From CAWUEX02 sp963921305 (GTDB taxonomy: Bacteria; Pseudomonadota; Alphaproteobacteria; Rhodospirillales; Rhodospirillaceae), in the NCBI GenBank assembly GCA_963921305.4, contig CAWUEX030000002.1:2480001-2544000 (forward strand): a stretch of DNA of 64,000 nt, in the 5' to 3' direction. Numbering within the stretch: position 1 is the first letter of the stretch; each line of letters starts with the position of its first letter. The translations under genes were made by a program, and so were the position numbers. Positions 7,558-15,051 of the stretch are shown piece by piece. The notes beneath the pieces are model-generated. The model worked only from the letters and a program-made list of their open reading frames with translations. It ran no database searches and was not told the DNA's origin.

Positions 7558-8349
7558 TTAGACCATCTGGTTCACGGTTGACGACATTTCGTCCGCCGTC
7601 TGAATCACCTTCGAGTTCATCTCGTAGGCGCGCTGGGCGCTGATCAGGTCGGTGATTTCGGACACCACGTTGACGTTCGACGTCTCCAAGAACCCTTGCA
7701 GGATGGTGCCGAAGCCGGTGTCGCCAGGTACCCCAGTGGTTTCGTTACCGGACGCCGGTGTGAGCAGGAACAAGTTGTCGCCGATGGAATCAAGACCGGC
7801 TTCGTTCGGGAAGATGGCAAGCTGAAGCTGACCGGCGGACTGGGATTCGGTGACCCCGTCCTGCTTGTAGAACACCTCGCCTTGCTGATTTACCGAGATC
7901 GATATGGCATCGACCGGAATGGCGGTCAGGCCGGTGACGCGGAAGCCATCGTGAGTGACAACTTCGCCGTCGGGGCTGAGCTGGAAGGATCCGTCGCGGG
8001 TGTAGGCTGTCTCACCGTCCGGTGTTTCGATCTGGAAGTAGCCGCGGCCCTGAATAGCCAGGTCGAGGCTGTTGTCCGTCGATAGCACGCTGCCCTGTTC
8101 GGTGATGCGGTACACCGCTGCGGTTTTCACACCCAGACCCAGCTGCACACCGGCGGGAACGATCGTGCCCGCATCCGAAGATGTCGAGCCGACCCGCCGC
8201 AGATCTTGATACAGCAAGTCGTTGAACTCAGCCCGGCGCCGTGTATAGGCGGTGGTGTTCATGTTGGCGATGTTGTTGGAGATGACCTCCACATTCGTCT
8301 GCATCGCTAACATGCCGGTGCCGGCAATATTTAAAGCTCGGATACTCAT
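7558..8349 (-). CDS. flgG: Flagellar distal rod protein FlgG
   Basis: A 263-residue axial protein that builds the distal rod. It begins MSIRALNIAGTGMLAMQTNV then EVISNNIANMNTTAYTRRRA, the N-terminal rod-protein motif. It has the mid-domain DLAIQGRGYFQIETPDGETA, YTRDGSFQLSPDGEVVTHDG, and ends with the FlgG C-terminal helix (LETSNVNVVSEITDLISAQR, AYEMNSKVIQTADEM). The length is the family norm. It follows flgF by 31 nt in the same operon. Nothing is unusual. Confidence 0.97.
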   Translation of the reverse strand: MSIRALNIAGTGMLAMQTNVEVISNNIANMNTTAYTRRRAEFNDLLYQDLRRVGSTSSDAGTIVPAGVQLGLGVKTAAVYRITEQGSVLSTDNSLDLAIQGRGYFQIETPDGETAYTRDGSFQLSPDGEVVTHDGFRVTGLTAIPVDAISISVNQQGEVFYKQDGVTESQSAGQLQLAIFPNEAGLDSIGDNLFLLTPASGNETTGVPGDTGFGTILQGFLETSNVNVVSEITDLISAQRAYEMNSKVIQTADEMSSTVNQMV

Positions 8350-8380
8350 GGTTTATCCCTCGCTTCCTCTGTGATTCCTG

Positions 8381-9142
8381 TTAAGCGCTGACCCGGCGGG
8401 TGAACACTTCGTTCGCTTTCTTCTTGCGATCGTGTTCTTCACGGATCATCTGATGCACTTCTTGGTAAGAGCGGTTCAGCGCGATCATGCGGGTCATTTC
8501 TTCGACCGCATTGACGTTAGAGTCTTCCAAGGCTCCCTGGGCGATGCGGGGAAAGTCCGCTTCGATCGGGAATTGTCCAGCTTCCGCCGCGTAGAGAGAG
8601 CCGCTGATGGGTTTGAGTTCGCGTTCGTCCTCAAAGGTGACTACACGGATGCGGTCGACCTCTTCCGACAGCCCGTCTGGGAGCTTGGCGATGATGCCGC
8701 CGTCGCCGTTGATGGTGATGTTGTCGACCCCGTCTTCCAGCTCAATCGGCTGACCGCGGTCGGACAGAAGGGGATACCCCGCCTGGTTAACGATGCGGCC
8801 TTCTGAGTCCAAGGTGAAGTTACCCGCGTGGGTGTAGACTTCGCCATTCGGACCCTGCAGCGCAAAGAACCCATCGCCCTGTATGGCCATATCGAGCGGA
8901 TTGTTGGTGTGGCGCATGCGGCCTTGGGAGGTGTCACGTACCAGACCGAAGTCCTGGGTGAACGCGACCTTATCTTTAAACGGCCGTTCGTCGGAGCGGA
9001 TGTTATAGAGGTATTCGGAAAACAGTACGTCCGAGCCCTTGAACCCGAGTGTGTTGGTATTCGCCAAGTTGTTACCAATGACTTCCAATTGGTTCCAAAG
9101 CGATGTCTGGCGCGATAGCGCGATGTAGGTCGTTGTATCCAT
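8381..9142 (-). CDS. flgF: Flagellar proximal rod protein FlgF
   Basis: A 253-residue rod protein starting MDTTTYIALSRQTSLWNQLE. I chose this start (9142) over an upstream ATG at 9226 because it has GAGAAGG just ahead and matches the family N-terminus. It shows VIGNNLANTNTLGFKGSDVL, then NPLDMAIQGDGFFALQGPNG, and the C-terminal LEDSNVNAVEEMTRMIALNR motif shared by FlgE/F/G proteins. It is the first gene of the minus-strand operon, divergent from fliL. Confidence 0.95.
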   Translation of the reverse strand: MDTTTYIALSRQTSLWNQLEVIGNNLANTNTLGFKGSDVLFSEYLYNIRSDERPFKDKVAFTQDFGLVRDTSQGRMRHTNNPLDMAIQGDGFFALQGPNGEVYTHAGNFTLDSEGRIVNQAGYPLLSDRGQPIELEDGVDNITINGDGGIIAKLPDGLSEEVDRIRVVTFEDERELKPISGSLYAAEAGQFPIEADFPRIAQGALEDSNVNAVEEMTRMIALNRSYQEVHQMIREEHDRKKKANEVFTRRVSA

Positions 9143-9492
9143 GGCCTTCTCACTGAGCTGTTTGCTCTTTGCGCTTTTTGCGCGTTTGTTCGCCGGGATA
9201 CTGTGCACAAAGCGTGCCAACTCCATTTTTTATTTAAAAACAGCTATTTACCGATGCAGGGCTACCCGTCAGACCAGGCCGATTTCGCCGCCCGGCACGC
9301 CCAACCGGGCAGGATTTGCCGACACCAACCAGTTGTCTTTGCCCCATGCCGGGCCGATTCAATATATTGTTAACCAAACGTACCTAGAGTCCCGCAAAAG
9401 CCCTGTAAGAGGGGACCATCCGTGGGGACGGCCGGCCTGGAATGCGATGACGCACTCATCGGATCAGGTGACCAGGCCAGAGGAGTATCGGG
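9143..9492. other. Divergent flgF/fliL intergenic region
   Basis: 350 bp between two divergent flagellar operons, so it should hold at least two promoters. There is an AT-rich block at 9227-9247 and an isolated TTAACC at 9370-9375. I searched for TTAA-N7-TTAA, for a sigma-54 GG-N10-GC pair with good flanks and for a sigma-28 match, and found none I would defend. No small gene is evident. Confidence 0.5.
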
Positions 9493-10077
9493 ATGGCTGA
9501 AGATTTTGACGAAGATTTTGACGACGACGTCGATTTTGACTCCGGCGGCTATGACGACGGCGGCGGAAAGCGCCGTTTGTTGCTGCTGGTGGTCCTCCCG
9601 CTGCTGCTGGTGATTGGCGGCGCGGTCGGCGCGTATTTCTCTGGTCTGGCGGATCCGCTGCTGGCCATGCTCGGCGGTGAAGAACCGGCGGCGGTCGAGG
9701 AACCGGCGGAGGCTGCGGAAGGCGAGGGCGGCACCGGCGGCAGCCTGGCCGGTGGCGGAGCACCGGTGGGATCGGCCGTGTTCTATGACCTGCCGGAAAT
9801 GCTGGTCAACCTAAATACCGCGGGCCGCACCCGGAACTTCCTGAAGATGCGCGTCAGCCTTGAGCTGGCCAATGAGGCGGACATTACGACCATCGAAACC
9901 GTCTTGCCGCGCATCGTTGACAACTTCCAGGTCTACCTCCGCGAGCTGCGCATGGAAGACTTGCAAGGGGCTGCCGGCATGTACCGCCTCCGGGAGGAAC
10001 TGCTCAACCGGGTCAACGCCGCCGTGCGTCCCGCCCGCGTTAACGACGTGCTGTTCAAGGAAATGATCGTCCAATAA
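9493..10077 (+). CDS. fliL: Flagellar basal body-associated protein FliL
   Basis: A 194-residue inner-membrane protein. An acidic cytoplasmic N-terminus (AEDFDEDFDDDVDF) is followed by KRR and one transmembrane helix at about 28-50. An Ala/Gly/Glu-rich linker leads to the periplasmic FliL domain (VFYDLPEMLVNLNTAGRTRN, FLKMRVSLELANEADITTIE, LPRIVDNFQVYLRELRMEDL, LREELLNRVNAAV). FliL surrounds the stator and modulates its activity. The ribosome site is AGGAGTATCGGG. It leads the plus-strand operon with fliM 36 nt downstream. Confidence 0.93.
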   Translation: MAEDFDEDFDDDVDFDSGGYDDGGGKRRLLLLVVLPLLLVIGGAVGAYFSGLADPLLAMLGGEEPAAVEEPAEAAEGEGGTGGSLAGGGAPVGSAVFYDLPEMLVNLNTAGRTRNFLKMRVSLELANEADITTIETVLPRIVDNFQVYLRELRMEDLQGAAGMYRLREELLNRVNAAVRPARVNDVLFKEMIVQ

Positions 10078-10113
10078 TCCTTTAGGATCAGGGCGTTAAC
10101 GGATTTCACACCT

Positions 10114-11289
10114 ATGGTGCCACCAAGCGAAGACGAGACCCCAGCGGCCGAAGAAGGGGCTGAAGACGGCGATCTGATGGCCGAATGGGAGGCCATGGCG
10201 TCCGATGAAAGCGAAGGTGGCGACGGGGAAGAAGCCGATGCCATGGCGGCCGAATGGGAGGCCATGCTCGGCGGCGACGACGGCGATGACGACCTCGGGG
10301 CCATGGGCGGGCGGGAGTCCACCCGTGTTCTAAACCAGGATGAAATCGACAGTCTGCTTGGCTTTGACGAGGCTTCGGACGACAGCATGGACCGGGCCGG
10401 CATCCAGGCCATCCTGAATTCCGCGCTGGTCTCCTACGAACGTCTGCCGATGCTGGAAGTGGTCTTCGACCGCTTGGTCCGCATGATGACGACCAGCCTG
10501 CGCAACTTTACGTCTGACAACGTCGAAGTGTCGCTGGACGACATCCTGTCACAGCGTTTTGGCGACTACCTCAATTCCATCCCGCTGCCGGCTATGTTGA
10601 CCGTGTTCAAGGCCGAAGAGTGGGACAACTACGGTCTGATGACGGTCGACTCTTCGATGATTTACTCGATCGTCGATGTGTTGCTCGGGGGCCGCCGGGG
10701 CACGGCGGCTATGCGCGTGGAAGGCCGGCCCTATACAACCATCGAACGCACCCTGGTCGAGCGGATGATTCACGTGGTTCTGGCTGATTTGTCAGCGGCC
10801 TTCGATCCGTTGTCGCCGGTGACCTTCCGGTTCGACCGTCTTGAGACCAACCCCCGCTTTGCGACGATTTCCCAGCCGTCAAACGCAGCCATCGTCGCCC
10901 GCCTTCGGATCGACATGGAAGACCGCGGTGGCCGGCTGGAAATTCTCATTCCGTTCGCCACCCTGGAACCCGTCCGTGAGCTGTTGCTGCAGATGTTCAT
11001 GGGCGAAAAGTTCGGCCGCGATTCCATCTGGGAGACCCACTTGGCCGAGGAAATGTGGTTTACCGAGGTCGGTCTGGAAGCGGTTCTGGACACCCAGGTG
11101 ATGTCTCTAAAACAGGTGCTCGACCTCGAGGTCGGCTCCCGCATGATGCTCAACACCGAGCCTGAATCGGCGATCGAGCTGCGCTGCGGCGACGTGCCCA
11201 TGTTCGAAGGGCGGATGGGCCGCCGGGGCAGCCATATCGCCATCCGAGTCGATCACAAGAAAAAGAAGAAAACCGCAGAGGACGCCTAG
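10114..11289 (+). CDS. fliM: Flagellar motor switch protein FliM with acidic N-terminal extension
   Basis: A 391-residue switch protein. The canonical CheY-binding helix, usually at the extreme N-terminus, reads RVLNQDEIDSLLGF and only appears at residues 71-84. The FliM middle domain follows (LVRMMTTSLRNFTSDNVEVS, MTVDSSMIYSIVDVLLGGRR), then the C-terminal SpoA/FliN-like domain with LGTxL-region equivalents (LDTQVMSLKQVLDLEVGSRM). Residues 1-70 are very acidic and hold two copies of an EWEAM motif (MAEWEAMAS at 22-30; MAAEWEAML at 44-52), a motif that resembles the N-terminus of alphaproteobacterial FliN. A shorter start at 10177 is possible but would still retain both copies. FliN itself is not in the window. 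Confidence 0.95.
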   Translation: MVPPSEDETPAAEEGAEDGDLMAEWEAMASDESEGGDGEEADAMAAEWEAMLGGDDGDDDLGAMGGRESTRVLNQDEIDSLLGFDEASDDSMDRAGIQAILNSALVSYERLPMLEVVFDRLVRMMTTSLRNFTSDNVEVSLDDILSQRFGDYLNSIPLPAMLTVFKAEEWDNYGLMTVDSSMIYSIVDVLLGGRRGTAAMRVEGRPYTTIERTLVERMIHVVLADLSAAFDPLSPVTFRFDRLETNPRFATISQPSNAAIVARLRIDMEDRGGRLEILIPFATLEPVRELLLQMFMGEKFGRDSIWETHLAEEMWFTEVGLEAVLDTQVMSLKQVLDLEVGSRMMLNTEPESAIELRCGDVPMFEGRMGRRGSHIAIRVDHKKKKKTAEDA

Positions 11290-11448
11290 GATTTCGGCGC
11301 CTTTTTGCGGGTCCATCGCTTAACCCTTTATTATCAGCTTTCTCATACCGTCTGCCCGGATGGGACAGGTCGTGACAGCCGCTCGCCCCTAAGGTTTCTG
11401 CGCCAGGGTTTCTGCGGATGTGTCACTGGGATAGGGCTGTGAGGCTGA

Positions 11449-12123
11449 ATGATGGTCGATTTACCGCTGAATACGATCCTCGACATCGCGATAATTCTAG
11501 TGCTGGTGCCGACGATCATTTACGCCGTCATCCTCAACCGCAAACTTTCCGCCCTGCGCCAATCCAAGGATGAACTGGCCAAGGTGGTCAGCAGCTTCAA
11601 CGAAGCCACCATGCGCGCCGAAGCCGGTATTCCCAAATTGAAGAAAGCCACTCTGGAAGCCAATGGTGCCCTGCAGGAGCGGGTCGAAAAAGCACATACG
11701 CTGCGCGACGACCTTGCCTTCATGATTGAACGTGCTGAGGAAATGGCAGATCGCTTAGAAGGCGCGGTGCGGACGGGCCGGGCAACTGAAGCGCCGCCCG
11801 CACCTGCACCGGCCACCGCCGCGCCAGCGCGTCCGATGCCGCAGATGTCTCAGGTGCCGCCACGGCCAGCCGCCGCACAGCCTGATCCGTCTGTCGCCAG
11901 CCGCACGCTGGCTGGTGCGGCTATGGCGCCCGCCGACGACAACGACGAGATGGATTTAAGGGCGGCGATCGGAGCTGCACGCGCAGAAGCCAATGTCACA
12001 GGACAACGTGAGCCCGGCCCCGCGTTCGGCCGCCAGCGGGCCGTTGCTGAGAATATCGGTTCCGAAGAAGAGCGCTCCGAGGCTGAGCGGGAGCTTCTAA
12101 AAGCCTTACAATCCGCGCGTTAG
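11449..12123 (+). CDS. DUF6468-type flagellar-cluster membrane protein
   Basis: A 224-residue protein with one N-terminal transmembrane helix (about 8-28; TILDIAIILVLVPTIIYAVI). An alpha-helical, coiled-coil-prone segment follows (about 30-110; LRQSKDELAKVVSSFNEAT, LKKATLEANGALQERVEKA), then a long Pro/Ala-rich tail. Its position after fliM and before a MotE-like gene, and its membrane-anchor plus coiled-coil design, match a conserved alphaproteobacterial flagellar-locus protein annotated DUF6468. The role is unknown; a stator or switch accessory function is inference. Two adjacent ATGs (11449 and 11452) are possible starts. Confidence 0.7.
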   Translation: MMVDLPLNTILDIAIILVLVPTIIYAVILNRKLSALRQSKDELAKVVSSFNEATMRAEAGIPKLKKATLEANGALQERVEKAHTLRDDLAFMIERAEEMADRLEGAVRTGRATEAPPAPAPATAAPARPMPQMSQVPPRPAAAQPDPSVASRTLAGAAMAPADDNDEMDLRAAIGAARAEANVTGQREPGPAFGRQRAVAENIGSEEERSEAERELLKALQSAR

Positions 12124-12164
12124 CGCCTTGGTGACTCACCCCTGATGTGTGCTAGTTAAGACGT

Positions 12165-12962
12165 ATGACCCAGAAACGCCGCCACCCCAGACCGCAACGG
12201 CCCATCAAATCCGGATCCCGTCCGAAGAAGCGCCGGTCGCGCACGCCTGTTGTGCGCATTTTGCCGCTTGTCATTATTGTTGGCCTGACCGTTCTTGGCT
12301 TCCGCGTGACCGTGGTCGTTCAGGACATGCAGTCGATGATGGCATCGGTTGATTTGGTCCCGTCCACGGCGGTGGCGCAGGAGCAAGCCGAGGCCACGGA
12401 TGACCCCGCGGCGACAGAAACGGCGGATGCAACCGCCGAACCGGCGGAAGGTGACGGCACAGATACCGCGGCGATGATGGATGCGATGAACGGTGTCGAA
12501 ACGCAGCCCGATCTTGGTGGAACTGACCGCACGTTCACCCGGTCGGAGCTTGAACTGCTGCAGCGTTTGTCGGAGCGGCGGGAAGAGATCGAGGCCCGCG
12601 CCAAGGAACTCGACGCCCGCGACGTTATGCTGAGGGCGGCGGAAACCCGCATTGACGGAAAGATCGCCGAGCTTCGCGAACTTGAACAGGCTTTGACAGA
12701 GCTGGTTGCTGAGGTGGATGAGCAAGAGCAGCAGCAAGTCATGCAAATGGTGAATATCTACGGCGCCATGAAGCCTAAGGATGCGGCCCGTATCTTCAAT
12801 GACCTGGACATGCCGATCTTGTTGACCATTGTTGAGAGCATGCGGGAAAATAAGGTGGCGCCAATCCTTGCCGAGATGGATGCCATGAAAGCCACCGCGG
12901 TGACGGAGGCTCTGTCCACCCGCAGCAGGCTGCCAGGGATGGAAGGCGACCCTCAGGGGTAA
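12165..12962 (+). CDS. MotE-like periplasmic chaperone family protein
   Basis: A 265-residue protein. A very basic N-terminus (PRPQRPIKSGSRPKKRRSR) precedes one transmembrane helix (about 29-51). An acidic linker and a coiled coil follow (about 125-190; LQRLSERREEIEARAKELDA). The C-terminal MgtE-N-like helical domain reads VNIYGAMKPKDAARIFNDLD, then MPILLTIVESMRENKVAPIL. This architecture is the MotE/YlxF-type family; MotE in rhizobia stabilises the periplasmic motility protein MotC. Here it sits just ahead of a CheY-like protein and two MotB-like proteins, fitting a stator-related role. No MotC is visible. Confidence 0.78.
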   Translation: MTQKRRHPRPQRPIKSGSRPKKRRSRTPVVRILPLVIIVGLTVLGFRVTVVVQDMQSMMASVDLVPSTAVAQEQAEATDDPAATETADATAEPAEGDGTDTAAMMDAMNGVETQPDLGGTDRTFTRSELELLQRLSERREEIEARAKELDARDVMLRAAETRIDGKIAELRELEQALTELVAEVDEQEQQQVMQMVNIYGAMKPKDAARIFNDLDMPILLTIVESMRENKVAPILAEMDAMKATAVTEALSTRSRLPGMEGDPQG

Positions 12963-13025
12963 GCCCTGAGTAGGGTGTTTCCACGCAGTCGCCTGTCATC
13001 CGCTAACACTCAGATTTTAAAGATA

Positions 13026-13048
13026 AAATCGGTTTCCCATGCCGATTT
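13026..13048. other. Intergenic hairpin before the response-regulator gene
   Basis: A 7-bp perfect inverted repeat (AAATCGG / CCGATTT, 13026-13032 and 13042-13048) with a 9-nt loop, located between the motE-like and cheY-like genes. It has no T-run, so it is not a clear intrinsic terminator. It immediately precedes the CtrA-like box. Confidence 0.4.
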
Positions 13049-13050
13049 CG

Positions 13051-13067
13051 TTAACCGCTCGCTAACC
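13051..13067 (+). promoter_or_regulatory. CtrA-like box upstream of cheY-like gene
   Basis: TTAACCGCTCGCTAACC fits the CtrA pattern TTAA-N7-TTAAC with one mismatch (C for T in the second half). It lies 58 nt before the GTG of the response regulator, a normal promoter distance. Binding by CtrA is inference from the known consensus in alphaproteobacteria. Confidence 0.45.
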
Positions 13068-13124
13068 AATGGTCCGTAGGATGGAACATGCGGTCCGTCT
13101 GTCTGGATCAGATGAGGGAAGGCC

Positions 13125-13517
13125 GTGACGCACGACGCTTCAGCTAAATCAGCCCTTGTGGTCGATGATTTGTCCGTGATGCGCCAGTCCGTCGCCAACC
13201 TTCTCCGCAATCAAGGGTTCTCTCCCGTAGACGAAGTGTCGTCCGGGCCCGAAGCCTTGAAGCAGATGGCAGCCGCGGGTGGGTACGACTTAGTCATTTC
13301 CGATTGGAACATGGATGAAATGACGGGTCTTGAGGTGCTCACCACATTGAGGGGCGATGAGCATTTCGCGGAGGTGTCATTCATTTTGATGACCGCGGAG
13401 CCAACGCCCGAAAAGCAGGCGGCCGCCGAAGCCGCCGGTGTGTCGGGATTCTTGATCAAGCCATTCACGGCCTCTGATCTGAAAACCGAAATCGCGAGAG
13501 TCTTCGGCGTGACCTAA
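13125..13517 (+). CDS. CheY-like single-domain response regulator
   Basis: A 130-residue receiver-only protein. The phosphorylation site is Asp61 in LVISDWNMDEMTG. The acidic pocket is VVDD (Asp14-Asp15), with Thr in FILMTAE and the conserved Lys in FLIKPF. The GTG start has GAGGGAAGG directly upstream. As in CheY, the lack of an output domain suggests it acts by binding a partner, and FliM in the same island is the obvious candidate. The Trp-Asn after the phospho-Asp matches CheY proteins. No kinase of the CheA type is in the window. Confidence 0.88.
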   Translation: MTHDASAKSALVVDDLSVMRQSVANLLRNQGFSPVDEVSSGPEALKQMAAAGGYDLVISDWNMDEMTGLEVLTTLRGDEHFAEVSFILMTAEPTPEKQAAAEAAGVSGFLIKPFTASDLKTEIARVFGVT

Positions 13518-13559
13518 GCGAGATCCGTTGAAATCTCGTGGGGAGAAGGGCGCAGAGGT

Positions 13560-14267
13560 ATGAACACCGGAGGCCAGATCAACGCTCCGCTGTTGCCGCA
13601 GTTTGAGACCGGACCGGCGTCAAAGCGTGCGGACCAGTCGACATGGCTGTTCTTGTCTTTGTATCTCCTGTTGTTCGCCTTCTTTGTCGTTCTCAACAGC
13701 TACTCGTCAGTGGATTCAGCGCGCCGCGATGCCGTGATCAGCAGTGTCGTTGAGACCTTTGCGCGTGTGGCCGGGCAACAAGAGGGCAGTCAGCTTCGCG
13801 TTTCCATCGGCAGTGAAGGCCAGGCGCGTCAATTTCAAGATGACGTGACGTCGATTTTCCGCACGGCCGTTCCACTGCAGCAAGTCCGCGTCATTCAAAG
13901 TGGCACACGGCTCGACGTCGATGTGCCCACACCTGCCTTTTTCGAGGGTGACAGCGTCAACGTCCGGGGCACCCTCCCGATCCTTGATCGCATTGTCGCG
14001 ACAGTGAGTTCGCCTCCCGGCGGCGTGCGCTATGAGCTCGTCATTCTCGGTCAGGTCGATCAGGTGCTGGATCGCGAGATTTCGGCGGCGATGACACCCG
14101 AATTGGCGCGCGCGGGAAATGTCGCGCGGACCCTCATCGATCGCGGCATGCCCCCTGACACAGTGTCCATTGGTCTGGAGCGCGGTGACTCTCAGTTCAT
14201 CCGCTTTGTGTTTCTGGCGGTTGACGAAGAGTCGGTGTCCGGTTTTTCGCTGTTGGGGAATCGTTGA
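13560..14267 (+). CDS. MotB-like membrane protein lacking the proton-carrying Asp
   Basis: A 235-residue protein with a single N-terminal transmembrane helix (about 28-47; STWLFLSLYLLLFAFFVVLN) and a periplasmic domain resembling a degenerate OmpA/MotB domain (TPAFFEGDSVNVRG; TPELARAGNVARTLIDRG). Aligning Trp29 with Trp26 of E. coli MotB places Tyr35 where MotB has the essential Asp32. It therefore probably cannot conduct protons on its own. The next gene, 1 nt downstream, is a MotB-like protein that keeps the Asp, so the two may form a mixed complex. A role at the stator is inference from fold and context. Confidence 0.72.
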   Translation: MNTGGQINAPLLPQFETGPASKRADQSTWLFLSLYLLLFAFFVVLNSYSSVDSARRDAVISSVVETFARVAGQQEGSQLRVSIGSEGQARQFQDDVTSIFRTAVPLQQVRVIQSGTRLDVDVPTPAFFEGDSVNVRGTLPILDRIVATVSSPPGGVRYELVILGQVDQVLDREISAAMTPELARAGNVARTLIDRGMPPDTVSIGLERGDSQFIRFVFLAVDEESVSGFSLLGNR

Positions 14268-14268
14268 T

Positions 14269-15042
14269 ATGACGTTGTCCCCAACCACAAACGTAACTTG
14301 GGAAACTCCCGCTTTGCACCTGCAGTCCGAAGGGCAGGACGCACCGGCCCGTGGACCGAATATCTGGCTCGTGACCTTCACGGACCTGGTTTTGTTGTTG
14401 CTGACGTTTTTTGTTTTGCTGTTTGCCATGTCCGATATTGATCTCGGGCGGTTTGGTGCCATGAGCCGGTCGGCCGGGCTGGCCGGCGGCACACAACTGA
14501 TCGGTACTGCGCCTGAGCCGAGTCTCGACTACACGATTCCCCAGCGTCAGGTTTATCCCGGCGGCGAACTCGGTTACCTCCGCGCCGTGATTACGCAGTC
14601 GCTCAGTAACGAAGAGCGGTTTGGCGTCATCACCACGCGTTTAACCAACGAGTATTTGGTCCTATCCGTACCGGGGGCTTTGCTGTTTGCGCCGGGATCG
14701 GCGGAGGTGATTCAGCCGGCGCGGGACTCTTTGTTCGAGTTGGCGCCGTTGTTGGATGCCCTCAACAATGAACTTGCGATTACGGGTCACGTCGGACCGT
14801 CTGGCGTCCAAGATGCCCCGTACGTGTCGGCCTGGGAGCTGTCGCTGGCACGTGCAATCGCTGTCGCAAATATCCTGAATCGGTCCGGGGTGCAGCGGCC
14901 AATGACCGTTCTTGGCCGCGGCGATATGGACTATACTACGCGGTCGCCGGATTTGCCGGCTCTGGCCCAGGCTGCTCTCGCCCTTGCGGCGGATCGGGTG
15001 GACATCCTTATTTTTCCGCATATGCCGGAAGAGGAGATGTAG
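14269..15042 (+). CDS. motB: MotB-like protein with plug/Asp motif and OmpA-like domain
   Basis: A 257-residue protein. Its transmembrane segment, NIWLVTFTDLVLLLLTFFVL (residues 31-50), contains Asp39 at the MotB proton-binding position (Trp+6). The C-terminal OmpA-like peptidoglycan-binding domain shows FAPGSAEVIQPARDSLFELA, LAITGHVGPSG and SAWELSLARAIAVANILNRS, then GRGDMDY. The true start is the ATG at 14269, with TTGGGGAA upstream; longer frames run into the preceding gene. No motA is in the window, so either motA lies elsewhere or these proteins serve a non-canonical role. It is coupled to the preceding MotB-like gene and to the 1124-residue TPR gene 9 nt later. Confidence 0.82.
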   Translation: MTLSPTTNVTWETPALHLQSEGQDAPARGPNIWLVTFTDLVLLLLTFFVLLFAMSDIDLGRFGAMSRSAGLAGGTQLIGTAPEPSLDYTIPQRQVYPGGELGYLRAVITQSLSNEERFGVITTRLTNEYLVLSVPGALLFAPGSAEVIQPARDSLFELAPLLDALNNELAITGHVGPSGVQDAPYVSAWELSLARAIAVANILNRSGVQRPMTVLGRGDMDYTTRSPDLPALAQAALALAADRVDILIFPHMPEEEM

Positions 15043-15051
15043 GTCGCTGTT

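Noticed and set aside
6162..7643. 493-codon plus-strand open frame
   Set aside because: Antisense to flgA, with skewed Arg/His/Gly composition typical of a GC-rich shadow frame.
9143..9492. Sigma-54 promoter in the flgF/fliL region
   Set aside because: GGCACG at 9294 lacks a TTGC element at the right distance on either strand.
13018..13046. Possible sigma-28 promoter (TAAA ... GCCGAT)
   Set aside because: Spacings available are 13 or 19 nt rather than about 15, and GCCGAT is part of a hairpin.
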